Assembly: GCA_964036295.1 (NCBI GenBank)
Contig: OZ038462.1
Location: 8,878,267 to 8,942,266 of the forward strand
Length of the DNA stretch: 64,000 nucleotides
From: Plumapathes pennacea
Taxonomy: Eukaryota > Cnidaria > Anthozoa > Antipatharia > Myriopathidae
Reading direction: 5' to 3'
Under the pieces are notes generated by a model. That model ran no database searches. It saw only the letters and a list, made by a program, of their open reading frames with translations, and was not told where the DNA came from. Positions 46,733 to 58,900 of the stretch are shown in pieces. Positions within the stretch are counted from its first letter, which is position 1. Every line of letters starts with the position of its first letter. The translations under genes were made by a program, and so were the position numbers.

Positions 46733-48224
46733 CTGTAAATTACAATAAAGTTGAAATAAGTGGCCTTTGTAAAAATACAAAATGACAACAAGTTGGACTG
46801 ACAACAAATAATAACACAAATATACAACTCAGCAAAGAAAAATAATGCAGCCAGAATTCCTGACTCAAATTACCTCATACCGCATGAACAAGATCACAAA
46901 ATGGGAGAAAAAAAGGAAGAGAAAGAGGAAAAAAAGGAATCTTTTGTGCAACTGTCACATAACTTTAACTAGTGGATGATCAGGAATCAATTATAATAAA
47001 TGCAGAATTATTTATAATCAGTATTTCATAAAATACTGACTTTCACTCCAGGGTCCTAAATTTATAGTTTAAGCACAGCTTGAGTAGCAGAACAAGATTG
47101 ATAATTTACCAAGTGGAATGAAAGTTTTGCGGGATTGCTGATTTTTTGTGTTTCTTGGGAAGAAATTTGCAAATTTGGATTTCAGAGTTTGACATTTCAC
47201 AGATCTCAGGCAAGTTTATGTCCTGTATTTCACATTAGGCACTGGACAAATTTAAACAGCTGTCATTTGTAGTCTATCAGTCGATTACGATTATTGCAGG
47301 CCCTTCCACTTGCATTGGTGTGGACCTTTTAGTATTTGCAGCACTTTTCATGGATGTACTATATAACAGCTGGCATTGTTTGGGTTTGGCATGGAGTTTG
47401 CTCTTTTTCTGTGGTACAGTACCATTGTTTTTCAGTAGATGCAGGTGTCCTCTAGAGTTACAAATTTACACAAAGACCGCAGAAACTGTTCATTTTGTTT
47501 CAATTGCAAAGGAGGCCATGATGTTGTTTGCAGTTGATTTAGTTGAAATTCAGACATCTAAATAAATGGAGTAAAATTTTACAGATTTTTTTTTGTCAGA
47601 AAATCCATGAAATTAGCAAAAATAAACTCCCACAAAAAAAATCATGTCACACAGTATGCTCTCTGTTGCACAAACTTGTGTCAGGTTTAGACTTGTTAAC
47701 TTTGGTGTGAATAAGTACAGCAGTAACAGAACAAGATTAAACTGTGCTCTCTGTTGTACATGTACAGACTTGTGTCAACTCTGCCAGGTTTATGAGTATG
47801 TTAAAAAGACTCTCTCACGGTAGATATACAGACTTGTGTCAGTTCTGTCAGGTTTATATGGACATGTTAAAAAGACACTCTCACTGTAGATGCTTTGCAC
47901 GCCCAGTAACTGATGGCAGCCATTTTGTATCATGAAAAAAAATGGCAGATTCTCATGTTTTGTTTTTTTTTCTTTTTACATTTTATCGTAAAATAATTCA
48001 GCACAAACTCAAAGTGTACTGAATTCAGGAAGCAGCAACAGTCAGATCGGTCAGTCATAATGTGGGCACTTCAGGAAGGTCTAGTTCTGGATGTAAGTAT
48101 AAACATGGCTGTGCAAAGCATCCTGGTAAAAGAAAGAAGTAAAGTAGCTTTATTTTTTTTATACACGGTAAGTAATTCAGCAGAGCTGGTGGGGCCGTGT
48201 TTTAAACTCAATGTAAATCTGTTA
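46733..48224. other. Upstream of the NLR B Death exon, no gene seen
   Basis: Contains a tandem pair at about 47,758-47,890 (ACTTGTGTCA...TTAAAAAGAC units) and a segment at 46,990-47,110 related to 50,780-50,945. No coding exon could be supported. Confidence 0.4.
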
Positions 48225-48375
48225 AAAATCCCAACTGGTCGAAGGCTAGCCAGTTGGCTATTTACATAACGTGGCCGAGGATTTGAACGCGGGGCTACCG
48301 TGTTACAAATTCAGTTAGTGCTCAGAGCGGGACTTGAACCTGGGACCTTCGGATTTCAAGTCCAAAAACTTTTAT
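48225..48375 (-). mobile_element. tRNA-Ser-derived SINE-like fragment
   Basis: On the minus strand GGACTTGAAATCC (48,351-48,363) resembles a serine tRNA anticodon arm (loop TGA), followed by a B-box GGTTCAAGTCC (48,330-48,340) and a second B-box-like GCGTTCAAATCC about 60 bases on. No intact cloverleaf. Confidence 0.55.
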
Positions 48376-48819
48376 ATCAATACACTCAGGCTGTGTTTTC
48401 TGACGCTAGAAAAGTGAATCGAAGAGGCATAACTTTAAGATTCTACGCTCAAATCATGTAAAGCAGTTGTACAATACCCTTCAAACTCCCAATACATATC
48501 CAGATCTTGCTCCACTACTTCATACAGCATGTCCTTTTACTAAACATAGGTCCGCAAAGCGTACGTGAAGCTATTTGCTAGTTGATGATAGTCTATGATA
48601 GGTAGTTCGTGTTACAACGGGGCACGAACTATCATCGAATATTATCACCGTTTGATCGGGGTTTTACACTATGTTCTACTATGCCAGCTACGTACTATGC
48701 ATGACCAAACACAAATGCACAAACATGACAGTTTATTATGATTATTTTGAGCTGATCGACATAAAAGGAGGAAAGTATAGCTTGCCAAAATATTTCAAGT
48801 CGTTCTGTAAATTTCTGTG

Positions 48820-49262
48820 AGGTAAGCCAGACTTTGACTCGTTCTAGTAGTTTCGTATTAACGTAACACACTCCAGCCAAACAAACCTGTTTCTCGTGCT
48901 CTTCGAACGGTGGTGAAATAGATTCACAGTAAAATTTCCTGTCGACTTTTCGGTCGATTTTTCATTAGCGACAAAACCCGCTAGAGACAATTTTTGTAAA
49001 CAAACAACTCAGACAAACCACAGTCGATCTGGTCATTAAATCATGTGTCAACAAACATATCATGCGAGGTAAACCAGATTTTGACTCGTTATAATAGTTT
49101 CGTAACGTAACACACTCCAGCCGAACAAACCTGTTTCTCGTGCTATTCGAACGGTGGTGAAAAGGGTTCACAGTAAAATTTCCTGTCGATTTTTCATTAG
49201 TGACAGAATCCGCTCGAGACAATTTTATAAACAAACAACTCAGACATACCACAGTCGATCTG
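48820..49262. repeat. Tandem pair of about 215 bp
   Basis: 48,820-49,015 and 49,055-49,262 share GAGGTAARCCAGAYTTTGAC at the start and ACAAACAACTCAGACA near the end, with scattered changes. Confidence 0.75.
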
Positions 49263-50067
49263 CATTTGCAATTATGGCATGAAATCATGTGTCAACAAAC
49301 ATATCAGCGAACGCAAAAAAACTCGGAATAAGCTTTTACCTTTGCCAAAACATATGTCATGGTCACACCATACAGCTGTGTTCCTTCTTTTGTGAGCGGA
49401 GCGTATATTCGCAAATGTGTCCAGAAATGTCGCTCTAAATGTGAATCTGTGTCGCCTGTTTGCCAGATACTATGGATATGTCAGCCGGGGCCTGAAGGGG
49501 GAGCAGATTTCCACATGCAACCAAAGAATCGGCAACGCTCACAGCCGCCATTAAATAATGACTTCCACGTGCGAGAGATCCAATTATATTTAGAAAACCC
49601 CTCCCCGGAGAGGTAATTTAGCTTCTGACATTCTGTCGCAAAGTTATAACATTAGCACGGAAACCCTTCACTGGAAATCTCTCTGTGCATTCTTTGTGTT
49701 AAGTAGATAATAAAAGACAAACTTTCTCACAGGACCTGTACCATGGCGGCTTTTATATGGATAACACTTCATGCTCCTCCCCACTCAGTAGTTTTTGCCC
49801 CCTAGAGGGGGAGCATTTTAATGACCTAATGAGATGGGCCAAACGGTGATTCAACTATCGCCCAAACGCCGACATAGAAGCTATTTGCATATTGCAAATA
49901 GCTTCAAAAAGAATCACAAATAAATTTGATCTTTAGCGTTTGGTCCTCCTGCATGCCATTTTGTTTTACCTTTGTATCTGCATCTGTGCACAACTAGGCC
50001 CCAGGGGGTGAGGAGTAGGGAGTGAGTTTCAGCCAGAACAAAAATAATTTTTTGATAAAATCACTAA
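49263..50067. other. No gene seen
   Basis: Noncoding, no recognisable element. A repeat of GCTATTTGCATATTGCAAAT type near 49,880 is a short palindrome. Confidence 0.4.
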
Positions 50068-50289
50068 GGGCCTGATTATATGAGCTGGGCTGGCCCAGTT
50101 GGGCAGTTTTCCAAGATCCCGGCATGGCTGTGAAACACACAAAAAATTGACTACGCAATTACATGAGAACCAGGCCAGCCTGGAAAGCCGGGATCCCGAC
50201 TCTGAGCCACCAGGATCCCGGCTGACTGGGCTGACATTTTTCCATGTAATCACATGAACCGGGCCAGCCCGGCTCATATAATCAGGCCC
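50068..50289. mobile_element. MITE with TAA target site
   Basis: The ends GGGCCTGATTATATGAGC and GCTCATATAATCAGGCCC are exact inverted repeats flanked by TAA (50,065-50,067 and 50,290-50,292). CCGGGATCCCG-like palindromes lie inside. Harbinger-type by target site. Confidence 0.85.
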
Positions 50290-50413
50290 TAAAGAAGCTA
50301 CTTCAACTGTCTTGAATAAAAAAAAGAAAAAGGGAAACTGACAAGCAATAATTGCAATTATAGAAATTATTGCAATTATTGCAATTATAGAAATTTTCAA
50401 ATGAGCAACTCAC

Positions 50414-50471
50414 CATTTTTCAGGGCAACAAAATGCCAAAGATCAAATTTATTCACAATTTCTGTACTGAA
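50414..50471 (-). CDS. Weak candidate upstream exon of NLR B
   Basis: An open stretch ending GAAAAATG|GTGAGT leaves phase 1, which would fit the Death exon. The acceptor (GCCTGCCAG) is poor and there is no start codon in frame before a TGA. Recorded only because the phase fits. Confidence 0.15.
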
Positions 50472-51315
50472 CTGGCAGGCTGTGTGGAGTGTGTGAAGCA
50501 AGCATCATCCTAGCATGATTACCCGGATCTGGAGATGTATTGGGAGTTTGAAGGTATGATATAAAACGCTTTATGTGTTTCGAATATAGAATTTTAATGT
50601 TATGCCTTTTCGGTTCACTTTGCTAGCCTCAGAATACACATACTCATTATACTACTTGATGTAAAAGATTTTTGGAGGGGTCAGTATTTTATGGAGTGGG
50701 GTCAGCACTGACCTTGTCGAAATCCTCTGTCACATAATTTTGACAATTTGTAGATCTCTGGTGCATTAACAGTAATATTATAAGACAGCTGCACAGAATT
50801 ATTTAAAATACTCAGTAATTCATAATATTGACTTTCACTCCAGGGTCCTACAGGGTATTAGTGTAAGTACAGAGTAGCAGAACAGGATTAAATTATTGCA
50901 GCTCTGTTGTACATGAACATACTTGTGTCAGTTCTGTCAGATGCAGATGTTCCCACCATGTTGGGAACTGTTCCCATGGGTAACTGGCCACCCTCAGCCA
51001 TTGCCTTAAGACCTAAAGTCAAACAAAAAATTGATCAAGTTATGGTCAGCAAAAGGTATCACAGGTTTAAACTAGTTGCACTATCATTCAACTTTTTTTT
51101 TTTTCAAAAATGTATATTCAGTTATTCTAATTTAACTTATTCTCAAACAAATAAGGGACCAATCGTTTATCATGTTTGGGGGGGGTCGGTGGTTTCAGTG
51201 GGGGGTAAACCTTCAGAATATGCACTTTTTTGTTGGGGGGAGGATAACTTTTTATCTTCTTGGTGAAACAGGAGGGTAAAATTTTTATACCATTACAAAC
51301 TCTTAATATGTAGAC

Positions 51316-51863
51316 CAGTGTTGTATCCAGAGCATGTCATTGCATCCTGGGACACACAAATCTCAATTTGGACGCAAAAAACTCCAGCAAACACGTCATC
51401 GCGGCGTGCACACCTTTTATCAATCACAACGACACTGCTTTTAATATGTCAAACAGTCAAAATCTGTCCGCATACAAATCTTAAAACATTGACCTGTAGT
51501 CTTGCACATCGACTGAAAATCAAGCTGTCAATTTTAGGCGTAGCGTGGTGAAATTTGATAACCCAAAGAATTGAGTTCAGATTTGCATATATATGTTTGT
51601 GCGAATGGCAGACGTCTATAAAATACTTTTAGCTGAAAACCTCCTCGAAAGAGAACAAAATGTGGCAGGAACATCAAAGATGTCCAATTGGCTTGTTATT
51701 TGTTTCGTACAAAAATAAGCAACGTGAATAATGATGTGCCACGAATATTAAAAATGAATATTAATTTATTTGGACCCCACAAAATCCTACTTGGACCCCT
51801 AAATTTTGGAAGAGGGGGTCCAAAGGACCCCCAGTCAGTTTTGAAATCCTGGATACAACACTG
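51316..51863. mobile_element. hAT-like non-autonomous element
   Basis: The ends CAGTGTTGTATCCAG and CTGGATACAACACTG are perfect inverted repeats, flanked by TGTAGAC (51,309-51,315 and 51,864-51,870). Copy 1 has an empty site near 17,037. The CAG start and the 7-8 bp duplication suit hAT. No transposase frame. Confidence 0.8.
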
Positions 51864-52466
51864 TGTAGACTGTTCATTGGAATTTATAAGAAATACTGTA
51901 CCACAAAAATGAAGGAAATGCCATTTCAGGGAGACTTAGATTTCAAAATTTTCCAGGGAGCATGCCCCCAGACTCCCCTAAAAGCTCAAGCCTTTCAGCT
52001 GTTCATACCCCACACAATTCTGTAAAAACCTCATGCCTTGGGATAAAATGATGTTGGCAAGTATAGAAGAACGTTGTAATCTTTACCAAGAATGATGGTA
52101 CAGAAGTGGAGGAAGATAAGTTAGATTTGGGGGACAAGTCGATTTTGGGGCAAGAAGTTATCTTCATTTTATCCACAGGAAGGCGAGAGATGGATATAAG
52201 TTAACTTTCTTAGACAACAGTAGCTGGGTCAACAGATCAGTTTCTAAAACCTGTGACATGAGTCATGTTCTAATAAACAGCATCGTTTTAACCTTAGACT
52301 CTTGTTCATGCTTGGGAGGGGGGGAGGGTATTTTTTTTTAAATAATTCATAATTTCAGAGGGGGTATTCTTTTGTTAACAATTTTTTGTAGGGGGTGGAA
52401 ATTTCATTTAGAAAACCACCACCCCCTCCCCCCATGATAAACGCTGGGTCCCTAAGTCCAAACTAA

Positions 52467-52646
52467 GGGTGTGTTTCTTTTTAGGAATCCAAATCTGGAT
52501 CAAAAATCCAAAAACAGATTCTCTGTTTCTTTACTGAAATCCACATCCGAATAATGAATCCATGTGATCCACACTGAGGACGGATTCATTGGATCATATC
52601 CAAAATTGAATACTTTGGATCATGGATCTATTAAAGAAACGCACCC
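52467..52646. mobile_element. MITE with GGGTGYGTTTCTTT ends
   Basis: Inverted ends GGGTGTGTTTCTTT and AAAGAAACGCACCC, with GGATCCA/ATCC repeats inside. Copy 1 lacks it. The target-site duplication is unclear (CTAA/CAAA). Confidence 0.75.
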
Positions 52647-52729
52647 CAAATCTTCAAATTGTTAATCTACAAAGGGACCAGCCCATCACTGCAGACACTC
52701 TTTGTTTTCACATGTGAACATTACACACA

Positions 52730-54122
52730 GCGCCGTAATTATTACCCTCGCTTACGCTCGGGAATAAACAGACCAAGATTAGTCATGAGGGACCCACGAG
52801 GTTTGCAGGAATGCAGGAAATGAATTCCAAAGCTTAGATTACACTTTCTGATTATTTGGTGAAGTAACCTTTTCGGTGCATTTAGCATCCTTTTATCGAA
52901 TAGTTTGGCCTTTCTACAGTCTGATCAGTTCACACCTTTCTTTCCAAAACACAAAATCAAAGTACTACATAAATTGGCACAAAAGACAAACGCCAACTGA
53001 TGGCAAATCTTTATACGTGAAAACAGCCCCCATCCACATAACTAAAATATGTATTTGTAGACTAAAAACGAAGCAGTAATACTCATTAAGCTATATGTAA
53101 CGAAATCTGTGTCTAGTTCATTTAGCTAGAGTGACAAAAAGGGTCGAAATTTCCGAGCCGTCGCTGGCCTTATTAAGATTTCACACATCGCTCACTTTTC
53201 GTACCACACAAACCAAAAAGAAGGAGTACCTGTACATTAAACTGGTGGACTTACCTTCTGCGAACCGTTTCCTCCGAAGAGAAGCCAACTATTCGATCAA
53301 CAAAGCGTTCATCAAACTCCGCACCCTTCTCCTTCGCATGTATCCTAGTCACGTGTGCGCTAGTAAAATCAGGCTTGATTTCCACCCGGCCTAAGAGACT
53401 GGGAAGGGAGGAGAGAAGTGCGGGTGAGACTGGGGAGAGAGGAGAGATGGGAAAACCAGCTGGACGTTTCGTAAATATGTAGGAAAATAATGGGAAAGAA
53501 CGGAAACTCCGGAAACTTTGGAAGTGCTGCTGTGTAACTGCTGTTAGCTAGTAGAAGGGAAAAAGCATCCAGAGACAAGGTCATCCGCGATAAATTGACA
53601 AAAGAAGGAAGAACTCCGCCACGCGTACACTGGTTCACAGAACTGATTTCGCTGTCGAGATTTGTACCAAACACAAAATTCGCTATCGGTTTAATTATTA
53701 TCAGTGTCGCTGTCAAAATATCCTCGCAGCGCCTTGTCGTTCGTCCCTAGTTCGTAGCTCTCCTGTCGCCGTTTTTAAGGCCGTGTCGCTGATTCGGAAT
53801 TACCCCTTCCAGGGCCCTGATAATGAGTCACATCCCCGTTGTCGAATTTTTCAGTCCCTGGCTTGTTTCAGCGCCCGCGATCCTGACCACTGACGTGCGC
53901 GTGCTCGGTTCCACCAATCACCAGCCAGGCCCACGAATTTTAAGGGAGAGCTAAAAAAAAAAAAACTAAATCCCAGGCCAAACGAGATGCAAGTCGACGC
54001 AAGTTTTCATACTTGCGTTTTGTTTGGCCACCCATTTGCACGGACTTCCAATTTTTAAAAGCTCGCCATTCGGTTCTGATGGGCCAATCAAATACTTTTT
54101 AATTTGTATAAATTAAATCGAC
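52730..54122. other. End of copy 2 and noncoding flank
   Basis: 52,808-53,340 matches 21,563-22,096. Beyond it, a short GAGACTGGGGAGAGAGGAGAGA block at 53,425-53,446 also occurs at 24,157. No gene is seen. Confidence 0.5.
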
Positions 54123-54125
54123 TAA

Positions 54126-54306
54126 GGCTCCGGTCGCACTCGTAGCTTTAACGACATTAATATCAACATTTGCATCATTTGAAGTGCAAACAGCGCTTGT
54201 CACCAAAAACATATGTCAGCAAGTTGCTACCAAACATTAAAGAAGCCGTCGTGTTGCTCTCGAGGATGAGTTATTATCGACTAAACTTCCTAGTGCGACC
54301 GGGCTC
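54126..54306. mobile_element. MITE with TAA target site
   Basis: The ends GGCTCCGGTCGCACT and AGTGCGACCGGGCTC are inverted repeats, flanked by TAA (54,123-54,125 and 54,307-54,309). Confidence 0.8.
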
Positions 54307-54436
54307 TAAGGGTCCATGTATGAAACCTAAACGCCGTAAAAGAACTGGAAGCTGACGTTTCGAGCGCTAGCCCTTCGTCGAAGCATTTTTGTTTTTTCTG
54401 ATGACAGGGTTGTTTTTAAATCGGATTAACTTTAGT

Positions 54437-54929
54437 TGCCCTGTTCACATGGAGGTGGAGGACCCCGGGAAGGTATGGTACCCCGCCTCGGTGGGGTAAC
54501 TTATCTCTCCACACAATCTCTCGGCCATGCCGGGTAACCCGCTTAGCTGGGATGAGTTTTCTTCATGTGAACGCGGGAGGTGGGGTAACCCGCCTAGCCG
54601 GGGTGATGTTCATCCGGGCATTTATGTTTAGTTCAGTTCCGCTAGCCCGCCAAAACAAATTGGCTGCCAACCACTACAAGCCTGGCAAGTTTTTCCGCCA
54701 AATTTAATATCTTCAAAACGCCGAAGAGAGAGAAAATACTTAAGAACTTGACGGCACCAACGATAACATAAGCGCGGAGTCCGATAATCAAGCTGATCTG
54801 CTGAACGGAAAGCTTCATCAGATCCAAACGTTCTTCAGCCCAGAGCCCCGGGGCTCAAATATTGCATGTGAAGCTAGCTTTCTTTGCCTCCCGCGTACCC
54901 GGGGTCCCCCACCTCCATGTAAACAGGGC
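54437..54929. mobile_element. Non-autonomous element with about 30-bp inverted ends
   Basis: The ends GCCCTGTTCACATGGAGGTG and CACCTCCATGTAAACAGGGC are inverted repeats. GGGGTAACCCGCC repeats lie near the left end. No open frame of note and no clear target duplication. Confidence 0.75.
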
Positions 54930-55100
54930 TTAAGTTACAGACCGAGAGGAGAGCTTGGCTTTAATCGCTGCTGTACATTTTTGGATTAAATCAAGATTAG
55001 ATAGATTTTCAAGGAGTTAAATTTCCAGTCACTCAGTTTTTTGTTGTCACGTATGCCTTGTGAATGCAATATCCATCAGTCATTAGAGATTTTTTCCTGC

Positions 55101-55903
55101 TTCAGTTTGCTTGTCTTTTTATTTTAACCCTTTCATTCCCAGTAGTGAGCCACTTCGATTTTCTCCTTCAGTTTGCTTGTCTTTTTATTTTAACCCTTTC
55201 ACTTCCAGTAGTGATCCACTTCGATTTCCTCCTTCAGTTTGCTTGTCTTTTTATTTTAACCCTTTCATTCCCAGTAGTGAGTCACTTCGATTTCCTCCTT
55301 CAGTTTGCTTGTCTTTTTATTTTAACCCTTTCATTCCCAGTAGTGAGCCACTTCGATTTCCTCCTTCAGTTTGCTTGTCTTTTTATTTTAACCCTTTCAT
55401 TCCCAAGAGCCACTTTGATTTTCTCCTTCAGTTTGCTTGTCTTTTTATTTTATCCCTTTCACTCCCAGTAGTGATCCACTTCGATTTTCTCCTTCAGTTT
55501 GCTTGTCTTTTTATTTTAACCCTTTCATTCCCAAGAGTGAGCCACTTCGATTTCCTCCTTCAGTTTGCTTGTCTTTTTATTTTAACCCTTTCATTCCCAG
55601 TAGTGAGCCACTTTGATTTTCTCCTTCAGTTTGCTTGTCTTTTTATTTTATCTCTTTCACTCCCAGTAGTGATCCACTTCGATTTTCTCCTTCAGTTTGC
55701 TTGTCTTTTTATTTTAACCCTTTCATTCCCAAGAGTGAGCCACTTTGATTTTCTCCTTCAGTTTCTTACCAGAAACATGATACAGTAGGGAGAACTGATT
55801 AAAGAGGCTGATTAAACTATCAGTTCTCACTACATTACTAATATATTTTACTTTTAAGAAGTTGGGAGAATCTGCATCTTGAGCTTGAGAGTGAAAGGGT
55901 TAG
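55101..55903. repeat. 66-bp minisatellite grown from a MITE end
   Basis: Units start at 55101, 55167, 55233, 55299, 55365, 55427 (preceding unit 62 bp), 55493, 55559, 55625 and 55691, with a final partial unit at 55757. Each contains CAGTTTGCTTGTC, an A/T stretch, AACCCTTTCATTCCC and a CCACTTYGATTT block. After the last unit the sequence continues as one element ending GAGTGAAAGGGTTA (55,903), related to 62,111-62,298 and 62,985-63,209. 66 bp is 22 codons, so a long frame is open by chance. Confidence 0.85.
55118..55713 (-). promoter_or_regulatory. Ladder of AATAAA sites downstream of MLYCD
   Basis: Each 66-bp unit carries TTTATT on the plus strand, which is AATAAA on the MLYCD strand. The nearest (55,708-55,713) is about 205 bases past the stop codon, a normal 3' UTR length, and nine more follow at unit spacing. 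No other AATAAA was seen between the stop and the array. Confidence 0.45.
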
Positions 55904-55918
55904 AGCACCATACACTAG

Positions 55919-58900
55919 CTATCTTGGGTTTAGCAGTTCCATAAACTGAGGAGAGCTAGCAATATTCCCGTTGAGCAGGTAATTCTGGTTATTCCTGTCC
56001 ACGTCATCAAGTTCATATTTATAGTTCATCATCATGCTGCACGAGTTTTGCAGGCCTCGAGGGCTGGTATCCGCCAACCAGTTTAGCCGCCACATGCACG
56101 CCCCGTTTCTGATGTGGAAGTTAGCTGAAAAGGAAAAGAAAGTACAACTGAAATTCAGTGGCTGACTTAAGGTACTACCTTGCAATAGAGCAATGTTTAC
56201 CCCATAAATGTCCCTTAAATTTGGTACAAAGACTCATTTAAATTGTGTACCAGATAGTGAGTCAAATTTATGAAAAATATGGGGGTCACCATCTCCGTTT
56301 AGCTGCTATTGTGGCCGGAGTATCACGCACTTTCTGCCCTAATAAAACAATTTACATATCAGCGTACCAGCTTTAACCAAAATTCCGAAAGAACTGCTCG
56401 ATATTTTTTTCACAAAATAGTGACTAGCAAGTAGAGGCCCAAAGGGTAGGTAGCCGAATTAATTTTTGCGTTATTCCTGTGTGTTTCCGGCCATGTTGGA
56501 TTGACGTCATAGTTTGTAACATGAAAACAAGGTGGGGCACAGAGCATGCACGAAAATAAAATCTATCGACTGCTATTATATAAAAAATTAAAATGCCGTA
56601 AAAACAAACATAAAAAAGAACCGTGACTTTTACAGCTGATAAAAATGACAGCAACTTAGTAAAACCACAACCGTGGGTAAGAAATGTTGCGCACAAATGG
56701 GTGATCGCATTACAAACGGAAGAAAGCACAGAGATTCAGTGGTCGCGGGTAGAGATTTATAGCCAAAAAATTAGTGTAGGTAACCGAACTAATTTGTACA
56801 TTATTCTTGCATGTTTCCGGCTTTGCATTATTACAGGACGGCCATGTTGGATCGACGTCATAGTTTGTGGCACGAAAACAAGGTGGGGCGCAGAGCATGC
56901 ACGAAAGTGAACTCTGTTGAGTTTCTTTATGTAAAAATGTCATGAAAAACATGAAAAAATTCGTGACTTTTACAGCTGATAAAAATGACAGCAACTTAGT
57001 AAAACCACAACCGTGCGCAAGAAATGCTGCGAACAAATGGGCGATCGCATTACAAACGGGAGAAAGCACAGAGATTCAGTGGCTGCCTAACGGGTTGGTT
57101 CACACAAGAGCGCCAAGCTGAGCTCTGACTTAAGTCTGACGTAAACGGTAAGCAATTGTTCAGGTTTTAACTCACCGACTGGGTCCATAGCAAATCCTCT
57201 GCGTTTTTCATTGTAAAGATACCTGTAAACATTTCACAACGGAATTTCATCAAGCTTTACATACTGCTTTTCATTAAAACCGTTCTATATTATACACAAT
57301 GGCAATATAGACTAACATTTTCCCTAACTTTCTATGCATACAACAAATACTTTTGAAAACTAAAAACTGCATTTATTGCGCAGTGAGAAAGAACCACGAA
57401 TACATCAAGCTTTCATTAGCTCAAATAGCTACAGCTGAGAAATACAGTGATGACAAAAAATGCTGCTACTGATGATGACCACGATGACAACGATGATGAC
57501 ATTGATGATGACGACGAGGATTAAGGTGATGATGATGATGGTGATGGTGATGGTGATGGTGATGGTGATGGTGATGGTGATGGTGATGGTGATGGTGATG
57601 GTGATGGTGATGGTGATGGTGATGGTGATGGTGATGGTGATGGTGATGGTGATGGTGATGGTGATGGTGATGGTGATGGTGATGGTGATGGTGATGGTGA
57701 TGGTGATGGTGATGGTGATGGTGATGGTGATGGTGATGGTGATGGTGATGGTGATGGTGATGGTGATGGTGATGGTGATGGTGATGGTGATGGTGATGGT
57801 GATGGTGATGGTGATGGTGATGGTGATGGTGATGGTGATGGTGATGGTGATGGTGATGGTGATGGTGATGGTGATGGTGATGGTGATGGTGATGGTGATG
57901 GTGATGGTGATGGTGATGGTGATGGTGATGGTGATGGTGATGGTGATGGTGATGGTGATGGTGATGGTGATGGTGATGGTGATGGTGATGGTGATGGTGA
58001 TGGTGATGGTGATGGTGATGGTGATGGTGATGGTGATGGTGATGGTGATGGTGATGGTGATGGTGATGGTGATGGTGATGGTGATGGTGATGGTGATGGT
58101 GATGGTGATGGTGATGGTGATGGTGATGGTGATGGTGATGGTGATGGTGATGGTGATGGTGATGGTGATGGTGATGGTGATGGTGATGGTGATGGTGATG
58201 GTGATGGTGATGGTGATGGTGATGGTGATGGTGATGGTGATGGTGATGGTGATGGTGATGGTGATGGTGATGGTGATGGTGATGGTGATGGTGATGGTGA
58301 TGGTGATGGTGATGGTGATGGTGATGGTGATGGTGATGGTGATGGTGATGGTGATGGTGATGGTGATGGTGATGGTGATGGTGATGGTGATGGTGATGGT
58401 GATGGTGATGGTGATGGTGATGGTGATGGTGATGGTGATGGTGATGGTGATGGTGATGGTGATGGTGATGGTGATGGTGATGGTGATGGTGATGGTGATG
58501 GTGATGGTGATGGTGATGGTGATGGTGATGGTGATGGTGATGGTGATGGTGATGGTGATGGTGATGGTGATGGTGATGGTGATGGTGATGGTGATGGTGA
58601 TGGTGATGGTGATGGTGATGGTGATGGTGATGGTGATGGTGATGGTGATGGTGATGGTGATGGTGATGGTGATGGTGATGGTGATGGTGATGGTGATGGT
58701 GATGGTGATGGTGATGGTGATGGTGATGGTGATGGTGATGGTGATGGTGATGGTGATGGTGATGGTGATGGTGATGGTGATGGTGATGGTGATGGTGATG
58801 GTGATGGTGATGGTGATGGTGATGGTGATGGTGATGGTGTCGGATGACGTCACAGGGTTATTTTGGCCGCGCCAAAACTGTCTCAATTTTTGGGGTCGAC

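Noticed and set aside
48330-48363. tRNA gene
   Set aside because: No acceptor stem or full cloverleaf; better explained as a tRNA-derived SINE.
48695-48880. Possible NLR B upstream exon on the minus strand
   Set aside because: No donor giving phase 1 at its end; it overlaps the start of a 215-bp tandem repeat.
54330-54385. Possible Penelope-type terminal sequence (GACGTTTCGAGCGCTAGCCC)
   Set aside because: The motif resembles a common marine-invertebrate repeat, but no PLE coding or hammerhead core could be found nearby.
55101-55770. CRISPR-like direct repeats
   Set aside because: Units are contiguous with no unique spacers and the genome is eukaryotic.
55064-55788. 135 and 225-codon frames with 22-residue repeats
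   Set aside because: The 66-bp unit is a multiple of three without stops. Two overlapping frames are equally open and no protein family is recognised.
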